12,610 nucleotides of DNA from Proteobacteria bacterium UBA964 (lineage in GTDB: Bacteria; Pseudomonadota; Gammaproteobacteria; Steroidobacterales; Steroidobacteraceae): assembly GCA_002292945.1 (NCBI GenBank), contig DBCG01000126.1, positions 1-12,610 on the forward strand, written 5' to 3'. Numbering within the stretch: position 1 is the stretch's first letter; every line of letters begins with the position of its first letter. Below are positions 1 to 6,109 of the stretch, piece by piece. Under the pieces are notes generated by a model that saw only the letters and a program-made list of their open reading frames with translations, was not told the DNA's origin and did not search any database. The translations under genes were made by a program, and so were the position numbers.

Positions 1-458
1 GCGCCCATCGCCTCGACGCGGAACTGCACCGCGACGCTGCCCGCTTTCTCGAACTGCAGCGTCACCGGCACCGTCTGACCTGCGACCAGCGGGGCCTTCA
101 GCTGCATGAACATCAGGTGCAGGCTGCGGGGTTTGAGTTCCACACGGGCGCCTGCCGGCACGCCGAGACCGCCCGTCAGCTGACGCATGCGCATCACGCC
201 CTCTTCCATCTTCATGTCGTGGATCTGGACCTCGGCGGCGACCGGACTGCTGGCCGACACCAGGCGATCATCCGCCTTGCCCGCATTGACGATCGTCATG
301 AAGCCTCCGCCAACCGACTGCGCGGCCGCCGTCGCACGCGTCCAGGCGTTCTCGATGCCGATCGGGCCGGCGGCGTGGGCGAAGTCCGGAACGGACAGGG
401 CCGTCAGCGCAAGCAGGGCGATGCCGAAGGAGGTGCGGCGCAGAGTGGTGGGCGTCAT
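1..458 (-). CDS. Periplasmic copper chaperone, PCu(A)C family (3' end beyond window)
   Basis: This protein carries Cu(I) in the periplasm, typically towards the CuA site of cytochrome oxidase or other copper acceptors. Read from the ATG at 458, 152 residues are visible and the C-terminus lies off the left edge. Residues 1-30 form a signal peptide (RR at 7-8, a hydrophobic core at 11-23, then AHAAG). The rest is one PCu(A)C/DUF461 domain. Its copper site is visible as H80, M91, H114 and M116. This fits the family pattern of His-X10-Met, then about 21 residues, then His-X-Met; here the second gap is 22. Typical flanking text is present, such as GVMRM and an H-L-M at 114-116. The gene is divergent from the DUF2946-TonB receptor-PepSY operon, which points to a shared copper task. 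The start is the first Met that gives a sensible signal peptide; a weak GAGG lies just upstream. Family identity is confident; the acceptor protein is unknown. Confidence 0.93.
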   Translation of the reverse strand, partial: MTPTTLRRTSFGIALLALTALSVPDFAHAAGPIGIENAWTRATAAAQSVGGGFMTIVNAGKADDRLVSASSPVAAEVQIHDMKMEEGVMRMRQLTGGLGVPAGARVELKPRSLHLMFMQLKAPLVAGQTVPVTLQFEKAGSVAVQFRVEAMG

Positions 459-602
459 TGGGGGGCCTCGCGAGCCAGGTCCGGGTCGGTCGATCCGTGA
501 TCGGTACGATGATTGCGGGATGAATCTGTCTAGGTAGTGTCGGCGATGGCGTCGGTCGTCGTCAAACGGCTCCAGTGCCGATGTGGCAAAATATCCACCG
601 AC
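459..602. promoter_or_regulatory. Divergent intergenic region of the copper locus
   Basis: This 144-base gap between two outward-facing genes must hold the promoters of both the PCu(A)C gene and the DUF2946-receptor operon. The only AT-rich stretch, AAAATAT near 589-595, could serve as a -10 element for the rightward operon. I cannot pair it with a convincing -35, and I see no recognisable metalloregulator box (CueR, Zur, Fur or CopY type). Confidence 0.35.
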
Positions 603-998
603 ATGACTTCGACGCTCAGCCATCTGCGCACCCGTCGGCGCTCCGCGATCCTTGCGGTGCTGCTTGGTGTCGTGCTGCGCGGCCTGATCCCGTCGGGCTT
701 CATGCCTTCGCATTCGGACGGTGGGCTGACCCTCACGGTTTGTTCGGGTACGACCAGTTACTCGGTGGAAGTGCCGACCGGCGGTGAATACGATGGCGGC
801 GCGAAGTTCTCGGCAGCGCATGCCTGTGTCTTCGCTGCGCCGATGCCTGAAGACGCACTGCCGCCCACGGAACCCGGCACGCGTGCGCCCACGCCCGCGA
901 CCCGCCTCTTCGCATCGTTCTCCCCAGGTGCGACCGCCCGTGTCGCACTGCTGTCGGCGCCACCACCGCCCGCTCGCGGACCTCCTTCCCAGGCCTGA
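603..998 (+). CDS. DUF2946 protein, probable CruR-like copper-responsive leader ORF
   Basis: The product is 131 residues: an arginine-rich start, a hydrophobic segment (16-30, reading LRGLIPSGFMP into the DUF2946 signature), C47 in LTVCSG, a second cysteine in HACVFA (C75), and a proline-rich C-terminus ending ARGPPSQA (R125, G126, P127, P128). DUF2946 proteins head copper operons. In Bordetella pertussis the family member CruR acts as a regulatory leader peptide: copper binding by a CXXC motif relieves ribosome arrest at a C-terminal RAPP motif and allows Rho-dependent termination before the TonB receptor gene. This gene has the same position, directly before a TonB receptor and a PepSY gene, but has C75-V-F-A instead of CXXC and RGPP instead of RAPP. 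The ATG at 603 is preferred because it starts just before the basic and hydrophobic segment; in-frame GTG 537 and ATG 546 would add 22 and 19 unconvincing residues. No strong Shine-Dalgarno is visible. The regulatory role is inferred. Confidence 0.82.
   Translation: MTSTLSHLRTRRRSAILAVLLGVVLRGLIPSGFMPSHSDGGLTLTVCSGTTSYSVEVPTGGEYDGGAKFSAAHACVFAAPMPEDALPPTEPGTRAPTPATRLFASFSPGATARVALLSAPPPPARGPPSQA
975..986 (+). promoter_or_regulatory. Putative translation-arrest codons (RGPP) at the end of the DUF2946 ORF
   Basis: Codons CGC GGA CCT CCT encode Arg-Gly-Pro-Pro three codons before the stop. RAPP-type sequences at this place in CruR and in other bacterial arrest peptides stall the ribosome with Pro in the A site. 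The Gly-for-Ala change is a conservative variant, so arrest is plausible but unproven. If the ribosome stalls with the last Pro codon in the A site, its front edge would fall near 996-997, at the base of the hairpin at 997-1012. Confidence 0.5.
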
Positions 999-1012
999 CC
1001 CGACCTCGGGTC
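997..1012 (+). promoter_or_regulatory. Hairpin overlapping the DUF2946 stop codon
   Basis: GACCCG (997-1002) pairs perfectly with CGGGTC (1007-1012) around the loop ACCT. The left arm begins inside the TGA stop (996-998). The bases after it, TCTTGTCGTCC, are T-rich for this genome but are not a true T tract, so this is better read as an attenuator or pause hairpin than as a strong intrinsic terminator. Its formation would depend on whether a ribosome sits at the end of the DUF2946 ORF. Confidence 0.5.
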
Positions 1013-1025
1013 TCTTGTCGTCCTG

Positions 1026-1060
1026 CGCATCCGCGGTGCCCTCAGGGGTGCCGCGATGCG
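1026..1060 (+). promoter_or_regulatory. Long hairpin upstream of the TonB receptor gene
   Basis: CGCATC (1026-1031) pairs with GATGCG (1055-1060). After a bulged C1032, GCGGTGCCC (1033-1041) pairs with GGGTGCCGC (1046-1054) including two G-T wobbles, leaving the loop TCAG. The stem has about 15 pairs and is by far the strongest predicted structure in the leader. It buries an AGGGG that would serve the alternative ATG at 1056. It could stall RNA polymerase near Rho, stabilise the mRNA, or limit ribosome access. Confidence 0.5.
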
Positions 1061-1076
1061 TCCTCCTCATCTCGCC

Positions 1077-1089
1077 TGGGAGAATCCCA
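1077..1089 (+). promoter_or_regulatory. Shine-Dalgarno of the TonB receptor within a small inverted repeat
   Basis: GGAG at 1079-1082 lies six bases before ATG 1089 and fixes that start. The same bases lie in TGGGA-GAA-TCCCA, a 5-base perfect inverted repeat with a 3-base loop that reaches the A of the start codon. The stem is short and probably melts under translation, but it could add to translational control. Confidence 0.5.
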
Positions 1090-3341
1090 TGTCCTGGTCC
1101 CTGCCTGTCGTCGCGGCGGCGTTGGCCGCCGCGCCTGCACCTGCCGATTCCGTCGATCCATCCGTCTTGGAAGAGACCGTCCTCGTCATCGGTCAACGCG
1201 ATGCACCCATGACCGTCGTGCCCCGAGGGTTGTCGGTTTCTCTGGGTGCGGAGCAGTTCGAAGCGATCAATGCGCTCAATGTCGAAGACCTCATGAAGTA
1301 CGCGCCGAACTTCTTCGTCCGCAAGCGCTTCGCCGGGGATGACAACGCGGTCGTAGCGCTGCGCGGCGCCAACACCGTACAGAGCGCGCGCACCATCGTC
1401 CTCGTCGACGGGTTCCTCGTCTCGAACTTCCTCGGCAACCGTTGGGACTTCCCGCCGAAATGGAACGTGGTCGGTCCTGCAGAGGTACAGCAGTTCGACA
1501 TCGTCTACGGTCCTTACTCCGCGCGCTACAACGGGCATTCCATGGGCGGCATCGTCTCGGTGACGACGCGCGACCCTGCCGTCTCTTCGGCCTATGTAGT
1601 CGGTCAGCGCATGGCGATGCCGTTCAACGAATACGGCTTCGACGAGACCTTCACAGGCTTCAGCGGTGAGGCCGGTGTGACGTGGAAGCCGGACGCGTCG
1701 CCGTGGTCCTTCCGCTTCAGCGTCCGGCACTTCGAGAACACCGGTCAGTCGATGACCTACAACCTGCTGACGCCCGCGACCGGCAGCGCAACGCCGGTCG
1801 TCGGTGCGTTTGTCGATCCGCGGCTCGCCACGCCGGTGTTCGGTGCCGCGTCCCCCGTGGATGTGGTGCAGCACCAGGCGCGCGCTCGGGTCTCGTACGA
1901 GACCGACGCGGGTTGGAGGATCGATGCGCTCGCGCTCGTCTGGCTCAGCGAGCAGGAGCTCTTCGATAGCCGCAGCTGGTTGAGCCATGCCACCACCGGT
2001 GCTCCCGTGCTCCAAGGGCGGGTGGGCTTCGAGGGTCGCGTGTGGAACGCGACCGGTCTCAACCTCTCGCGCAGCGAGCGTACGGAGTATCTGGCTGGCG
2101 TCAAGGCAGCCGGCACCCTCGGCGGCTGGGAGACCACGGTCAACCTGTCGCGGTTCTGGATCGCCGACTGGGACGCGCGCACCTCCCGTGACTTCACCAC
2201 GGGACTGGCGGACGGGGCCGGGACGCAGACGCTCAGCGACACGCCGGGATGGTACGCCGCGGAGCTGGCGCTGAGCCGGGACTTCGCGACCCATCGGCTG
2301 TCGTTCGGCGCAGGCGGCAGCCTCTACGAGACCTCGAGCGACACCCGGACGACCACGAACTGGCGTACTGCGGCGTCGCCGGTGTTCTCGACCGCGACCT
2401 ACGGCAAGACCGAGAACTGGGGGATCTGGGCCGAGGACGAGTTCGATCTCGGCGTCTGGCGTTTGTCCGCGGGCGCCCGTATCGACGGCTGGCGCGCTTT
2501 CGAGGGTGGCATCGCGAAGGCCTACTCGGGCGTCCGCGTCGATGACCTCTACCCAAGCCGCAGCGACCGGTCCTTCAGTCCGAAGCTGAGCGCGACACGG
2601 CGGGTGGGTGAGGCGTTCGACCTGCAGGTCAGCCTCGGGCGTGCCACCCGCTTCCCGACGGTGGGCGAGCTCTTCCAAGGGCGCTTCGATGACATCACGC
2701 AGGCGATCGATCCGCAGAGCTTCGATCCAAATCTGCGCGCCGAGCGGTCCGACGACCTCAATCTCATGCTGCGGCATCGCGGTGCGACCACCCGGACCAC
2801 GGCGAGCGTCTTCCTGCAGGACATCGAGGACGCGATCTTCAGCTTCAGCGGGCTCAACCAGTTCGGCACCGTGGTCTCCGGCTACAAGAACGTCGATCGG
2901 GTCCGTCAGTACGGACTGGAACTCATCTTCGAGGCCGACGGCTTCCTGTCGAGCGATCTCGATCTGGACGCCAATGTCGCATGGACCAGCGCCAAGACCG
3001 TGCGCAACGCGGCGGATGTGCGGGCCGAGGGCAAGCAGTTCCCGCGCATCCCCGAGTGGCGCGCGAACGGCAACCTGCGCTATCGCGTGGTCGACCCGGT
3101 GAAGGTCTCGCTCGGGTGGCGTTATGCCTCAAGGCCCAACTCCGATCTGCTCGGCTTGGTCCGCGGCGATGCCTACGTCTTCCAGACGGAGTACTTCACC
3201 GTCGATGCACGGGTCTCCTGGGATGTCACGCCCTCGTTGCAGCTGAATGCTGGGGTCGACAACATCTTCGACGATCAAGCCTATGTGTCGCATCCGCTGC
3301 CGCAACGCACCTGGGTGTTCGACCTGAAGGCGAGGTGGTGA
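1089..3341 (+). CDS. TonB-dependent outer-membrane receptor, probable copper uptake
   Basis: This 750-residue outer-membrane transporter is powered by TonB-ExbB-ExbD. Residues 1-19 look like a short signal peptide. ETVLVIG at 29-35 is a TonB-box-like element. The plug spans about 40-165 with VLVDGF (105-110), IVYGPYSARYNG (138-149) and GGIVSVTTRDP (153-163). The remainder is a beta-barrel ending in the classical terminal aromatic residue (W750). The mature protein has no cysteine, but the plug holds an H150-S-M152 motif, a possible copper ligand by analogy with His-X-Met in OprC. The substrate is inferred from context: DUF2946 leader, PepSY partner and divergent copper chaperone. ATG 1089 has a good Shine-Dalgarno and gives the signal peptide. 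ATG 1056 would add 11 residues with a basic Arg2 and its own AGGGG, so it remains possible. A siderophore or cuprophore substrate cannot be excluded. Confidence 0.9.
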   Translation: MSWSLPVVAAALAAAPAPADSVDPSVLEETVLVIGQRDAPMTVVPRGLSVSLGAEQFEAINALNVEDLMKYAPNFFVRKRFAGDDNAVVALRGANTVQSARTIVLVDGFLVSNFLGNRWDFPPKWNVVGPAEVQQFDIVYGPYSARYNGHSMGGIVSVTTRDPAVSSAYVVGQRMAMPFNEYGFDETFTGFSGEAGVTWKPDASPWSFRFSVRHFENTGQSMTYNLLTPATGSATPVVGAFVDPRLATPVFGAASPVDVVQHQARARVSYETDAGWRIDALALVWLSEQELFDSRSWLSHATTGAPVLQGRVGFEGRVWNATGLNLSRSERTEYLAGVKAAGTLGGWETTVNLSRFWIADWDARTSRDFTTGLADGAGTQTLSDTPGWYAAELALSRDFATHRLSFGAGGSLYETSSDTRTTTNWRTAASPVFSTATYGKTENWGIWAEDEFDLGVWRLSAGARIDGWRAFEGGIAKAYSGVRVDDLYPSRSDRSFSPKLSATRRVGEAFDLQVSLGRATRFPTVGELFQGRFDDITQAIDPQSFDPNLRAERSDDLNLMLRHRGATTRTTASVFLQDIEDAIFSFSGLNQFGTVVSGYKNVDRVRQYGLELIFEADGFLSSDLDLDANVAWTSAKTVRNAADVRAEGKQFPRIPEWRANGNLRYRVVDPVKVSLGWRYASRPNSDLLGLVRGDAYVFQTEYFTVDARVSWDVTPSLQLNAGVDNIFDDQAYVSHPLPQRTWVFDLKARW

Positions 3342-3344
3342 GCC

Positions 3345-4778
3345 ATGGCGACCACCACGGATTCCATGGGGCTCTATCGGACGCTGTGGCGTTGGCATTT
3401 CTATGCAGCGCTCTTCGTGATCCCGATCGTGGTGGTCCTGTCCATCACGGGATCGATCTACCTGTTCAAGCCCCAGCTCGATCGGCTGCAGGAGGCCAGC
3501 GTCGTCCGCGCGGCGGAGCGACCAGAGGTCGCCGCTTCGGGCGCCCCAAGGATCGTCACCGCGGACGGGCGACGCGATGCGGTGCTGCAGGCGTACCCCG
3601 GTTGGACCTTCCAGTACTACCGCTTACCGGAGCGCGCAGGCGATCCGGTGCTGATACGCATCGCGGAGCCGGCGGGACGCCAACGCCTCGACGTGCTGGT
3701 CGGCGATGACGGGTCGGTGTTGGGCGCGATCGGCAAGGACGACTGGTGGTCGGAGTGGGTCAGCCGGCTGCACGGCGAACTGCTCACGGGTGACGCCGGC
3801 AGTCTGGTGGTCGAGATGGCGGCCAACTGGGCGATCGTCATGATCCTCACGGGGCTCTATCTTTGGTGGCCCCGCGGCAGGGGTCCGGCGGGAGTGCTGT
3901 GGCCCCGAGTCCGCGACGGCGGCATCGTCTGGCGCGATTGGCATGCGGTCGCCGGCTTCTGGGTCTCCGGTGCGGTGCTGGTGCTGCTCGTGTCCGGTCT
4001 GCCGTGGACCGGCGTCTGGGGCGACGGGTTCAAGCGTGTCCGCGCCGAGATGGGTTGGGACGGTCGGTCGCAGGACTGGCAGACCTCGCGGCAAGCGGAG
4101 CGTCAGCAGGCGACCGACGAGCATGCACACCACGACGGGTCGTGGGCATCGTCGAATGCCGCTGGGTCGCGCCCATCGGGTGGCGCGACACCGTCCCAGG
4201 ATCCGACCGGCGCGTTGCCTCTGTCGCACTTCGTCGAGCAGGCGCGAGCGCTCGCGATGGCCCATCCGGTGATCGTCACGCCGCCCGGCGGACCGAAGCG
4301 TTTCGGGCGCGGGGCAGAGACCGTTTGGGCGATCCGCTCGGACAGTCAGGACCGCCGGGAGCGTACAACGCTGCGATTCGATCCCGCGACGGGCCGTCAA
4401 CTCGGGCGGGAGACCTTCCATGATCAGCACATCATCGACCGAATGATCGGCTACGGCATCTCCTGGCATGAAGGACAACTGTTCGGAGTGCTGAATATCG
4501 TGATCGGGCTGGCCACCGCCGCAGGCCTGCTGTGGGCGGTGGTGAGCGGTACGGTGATGTGGCTCGGTCGCCGGGATGGACGGGGCGGCCTGGGAGCCCC
4601 GCCGACGGCGTCGGGGCAGCGACGTCCGACGTGGTTGATCCCCGTGGCGCTGCTGCTTTGCGCGCTGCTGCCGATGTTGGCGGTGTCAGCCGCGGCGATC
4701 TGGCTGCTGGAGCGTGGGGTTCTGCGAAGGGTGCCGCCCGTCGCGACATGGTTGGGGCTCACGCCGTGCGCACGCTGA
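3345..4778 (+). CDS. PepSY-associated inner-membrane protein, putative metal reductase
   Basis: This 477-residue member of the PepSY_TM family is often encoded next to TonB receptors and is thought to reduce or release the imported metal at the inner membrane. Five membrane segments are visible at about 19-41, 154-175, 200-222, 378-407 and 430-456. The first four form the PepSY_TM core, with soluble PepSY-like stretches between them. Family histidines sit at the membrane edges: H18 (WRWHFYAAL), H143 (RLHGELL), H200 (DWHAVAGFW) and H375 (SWHEGQLFG); such residues are candidates for haem or metal binding. A polar loop at about 248-290 carries EHAHHD (H260, H262, H263), which could bind copper. 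The gene starts three bases after the receptor stop, so the two are clearly one operon. ATG 3366 (Met8) is an alternative start. The C-terminus ends in LTPCAR. Confidence 0.88.
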   Translation: MATTTDSMGLYRTLWRWHFYAALFVIPIVVVLSITGSIYLFKPQLDRLQEASVVRAAERPEVAASGAPRIVTADGRRDAVLQAYPGWTFQYYRLPERAGDPVLIRIAEPAGRQRLDVLVGDDGSVLGAIGKDDWWSEWVSRLHGELLTGDAGSLVVEMAANWAIVMILTGLYLWWPRGRGPAGVLWPRVRDGGIVWRDWHAVAGFWVSGAVLVLLVSGLPWTGVWGDGFKRVRAEMGWDGRSQDWQTSRQAERQQATDEHAHHDGSWASSNAAGSRPSGGATPSQDPTGALPLSHFVEQARALAMAHPVIVTPPGGPKRFGRGAETVWAIRSDSQDRRERTTLRFDPATGRQLGRETFHDQHIIDRMIGYGISWHEGQLFGVLNIVIGLATAAGLLWAVVSGTVMWLGRRDGRGGLGAPPTASGQRRPTWLIPVALLLCALLPMLAVSAAAIWLLERGVLRRVPPVATWLGLTPCAR

Positions 4779-4805
4779 TAGCGGTCGGAGAGGACGGACG
4801 CGCGC

Positions 4806-5549
4806 TCACGGCTTGAGCAAGGCCCGCGCCGAGACGCCGACCGTCACCTCGGTCTCGCCAGCCTCGGCGACCGGTGGCGCCACTGCGCTATCGGATGCCA
4901 TCGCCATCTCCATCCGCGCGGCGCCATACATCGGCATCGGCTGCGGGACGCCCGCGAGGTTGATGTCCGTGAGTTCGTAGCCGGACTTGCCGAGCGTACG
5001 CGCGACGAGCGCGGCTTTGTCCCGCAGCTTGCCAAGTGCCTTGACCATCAACTCATCGCGTACCGACTCGGCACGCTCTGGCGAGAGCGACCAGTTCATC
5101 CCGCTCATCACGAAGCCGAGGCCCTGCAGGCGCCCCGCAAGATCGAGCAGCGCCGCCGAATCCTTGGACTCGAGCTGCAGGGACTGCTGCCCCTGCCAGA
5201 GGCGGACATTGCGTTCGAGCCGCTGCTCGTACACCTGGTAGCTGCCGGTCGTGGTCTTCACGGCGGCCACGGCCTTGGTGAGGGCGAGCGCCGCCGTCAT
5301 CGCCTTGTTGATGTCGTCCTGCACCTTGCGCGGGTCGGCGCTGCGCGACTCCACGCGCAGCGAGGCGCCGAGCAGGTCCTGCGGCAGGGTCATCCGTTCA
5401 CTCGCTGACAGGTTGAGCAGCGTATGCCCGGTCGGCGGCAGACGCAGCCCATCGTCATCGGCCGCGGCGGGTGCCGGGAGTCCGACCAATAGGACGGTGG
5501 CGAGGATGGCGGCGAGGCTGGGGCAGAAGCAGGAGAGGGGGCTGCGCAT
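4806..5549 (-). CDS. SIMPL-domain (DUF541) periplasmic protein
   Basis: This 247-residue exported protein has a signal peptide at 1-30 (hydrophobic 11-23, cleavage after APAAA before DDD). A single SIMPL/DUF541 domain fills the rest: an early LNLSASERMTLPQD strand region, an alternating helix section (NKAMTAALALTKAVAAVKTTTGS) matching the family's Asn-Lys-helix segment, the strand YQVYEQRLERNV, and a closing strand EVTVGVSARALL. Relatives include YggE of Escherichia coli and Brucella BP26, linked to oxidative-stress defence and to channel-like assemblies; the biochemical activity is unknown. A methionine-rich patch, PMPMYGAARMEMAMA (about 204-218), sits near the C-terminus and is unusually dense. 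The gene converges on the copper operon with a 27-base gap and is divergent from the PsiE gene. Confidence 0.85.
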   Translation of the reverse strand: MRSPLSCFCPSLAAILATVLLVGLPAPAAADDDGLRLPPTGHTLLNLSASERMTLPQDLLGASLRVESRSADPRKVQDDINKAMTAALALTKAVAAVKTTTGSYQVYEQRLERNVRLWQGQQSLQLESKDSAALLDLAGRLQGLGFVMSGMNWSLSPERAESVRDELMVKALGKLRDKAALVARTLGKSGYELTDINLAGVPQPMPMYGAARMEMAMASDSAVAPPVAEAGETEVTVGVSARALLKP

Positions 5550-5556
5550 GGTGGGG

Positions 5557-5562
5557 CTCCTT
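5557..5562 (-). promoter_or_regulatory. Strong Shine-Dalgarno of the SIMPL gene
   Basis: On the minus strand AAGGAG lies seven bases before ATG 5549, an ideal ribosome-binding site that confirms this start over internal Met codons. Confidence 0.8.
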
Positions 5563-5652
5563 GGGGTCCGTTCTTTGTTCCCGATCTCGAGCGGGGGCGA
5601 TGGGTGGACGGTAGCACGGCCGGACGGGCTGGCGTCGCCCCGGACGCTGGAC

Positions 5653-5658
5653 TACCCT
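5653..5658 (+). promoter_or_regulatory. Possible -10 element just before the PsiE-family gene
   Basis: TACCCT ends six bases before ATG 5665, the spacing expected if transcription starts at or next to the start codon. No spaced Shine-Dalgarno is present; AGGG at 5659-5662 is only two bases from the ATG. I see no clear -35 element, so this is a weak call. Confidence 0.3.
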
Positions 5659-5664
5659 AGGGTG

Positions 5665-6087
5665 ATGTCCGAGCAGGTCCGAAATCTCAGTATCCGCGTG
5701 GTGCGTTTCAGCGAGAACGCGATCCTCTTGGTGATCGGGTTCGCCACACTGTACGCGGCGGGGCTCGAGGTCATGCGCCTCATCCAGACCGCCAAGGTCG
5801 AACTCGGCGATCTGTTCCTGCTCTTCATCTACGCCGAGGTCATCGGCATGGTCGGCGCGTTCTACAAGAGCCACCGTATCCCGGTGACGCTGCCGATCAT
5901 CATCGCCATGACGGCGCTCTGCCGCATGATCATCCTGCAGAGCAAAGATATCGATCCGGTCAACATCCTGTTCGAGGCGGGCGGAATCCTCATCCTCGCC
6001 GTCGCCGCGTTCGTGATGAGCATGAAGGACAAGATGAGCCTCGAGAAGCTGCGGCTGCGACAGGACGCCGAAGAGCGCGAGCCCTGA
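5665..6087 (+). CDS. PsiE-family (phosphate-starvation-inducible) membrane protein
   Basis: This 140-residue inner-membrane protein has four predicted helices at about 18-38, 47-67, 72-91 and 100-119 and a charged cytoplasmic tail (KDKMSLEKLRLRQDAEEREP). The conserved PsiE features are present: LGDLFLLFIYAEVIGM around helix 2, a KSHRIPV loop before helix 3, and a Cys-Arg at 86-87. PsiE was named from a phosphate-starvation gene of Escherichia coli; its molecular function is unknown, and this protein matches the family in length. GTG 5662 is an alternative start one codon earlier. The gene stands alone, divergent from the SIMPL gene and convergent, with a 22-base gap, with the large hydrolase gene. 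No phosphate (Pho) box is visible upstream. Confidence 0.82.
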   Translation: MSEQVRNLSIRVVRFSENAILLVIGFATLYAAGLEVMRLIQTAKVELGDLFLLFIYAEVIGMVGAFYKSHRIPVTLPIIIAMTALCRMIILQSKDIDPVNILFEAGGILILAVAAFVMSMKDKMSLEKLRLRQDAEEREP

Positions 6088-6109
6088 CGCGCGACCGGCA
6101 GGTCTGTGG

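Larger units (their letters stand above)
961..1020 (+). promoter_or_regulatory. C-rich, G-poor stretch, possible Rho utilisation (rut) site
   Basis: These 60 bases contain 29 C, 14 G, 11 T and 6 A on the sense strand. This C excess and pyrimidine richness (CCTCCTTCCC, TCTCTTGTCGTCC) is typical of rut sites, and the stretch spans the end of the DUF2946 ORF and the leader beyond it. A further pyrimidine run (9 C and 1 G in 17 bases) follows at 1061-1077. This matches the place where Rho acts in the Bordetella cruR operon. Function is inferred from composition only. Confidence 0.4.

Noticed and set aside
537..602. Upstream starts (GTG 537, ATG 546) for the DUF2946 gene
   Set aside because: They add a segment that does not resemble a DUF2946 N-terminus and precede the natural basic-plus-hydrophobic start at 603. 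Not fully excluded.
997..1020. Intrinsic terminator after the DUF2946 gene
   Set aside because: The stem is perfect but short, and the following bases (TCTTGTCGTCC) lack a continuous T tract. An attenuator working with Rho fits better.
2981..3709. A 242-codon plus-strand frame spanning the receptor-PepSY junction
   Set aside because: It is out of frame with two clearly real genes and its translation is unstructured, His/Arg/Pro-rich text.
4779..4805. Bidirectional terminator between the PepSY and SIMPL genes
   Set aside because: The 27-base gap shows no convincing stem or T/A tract.
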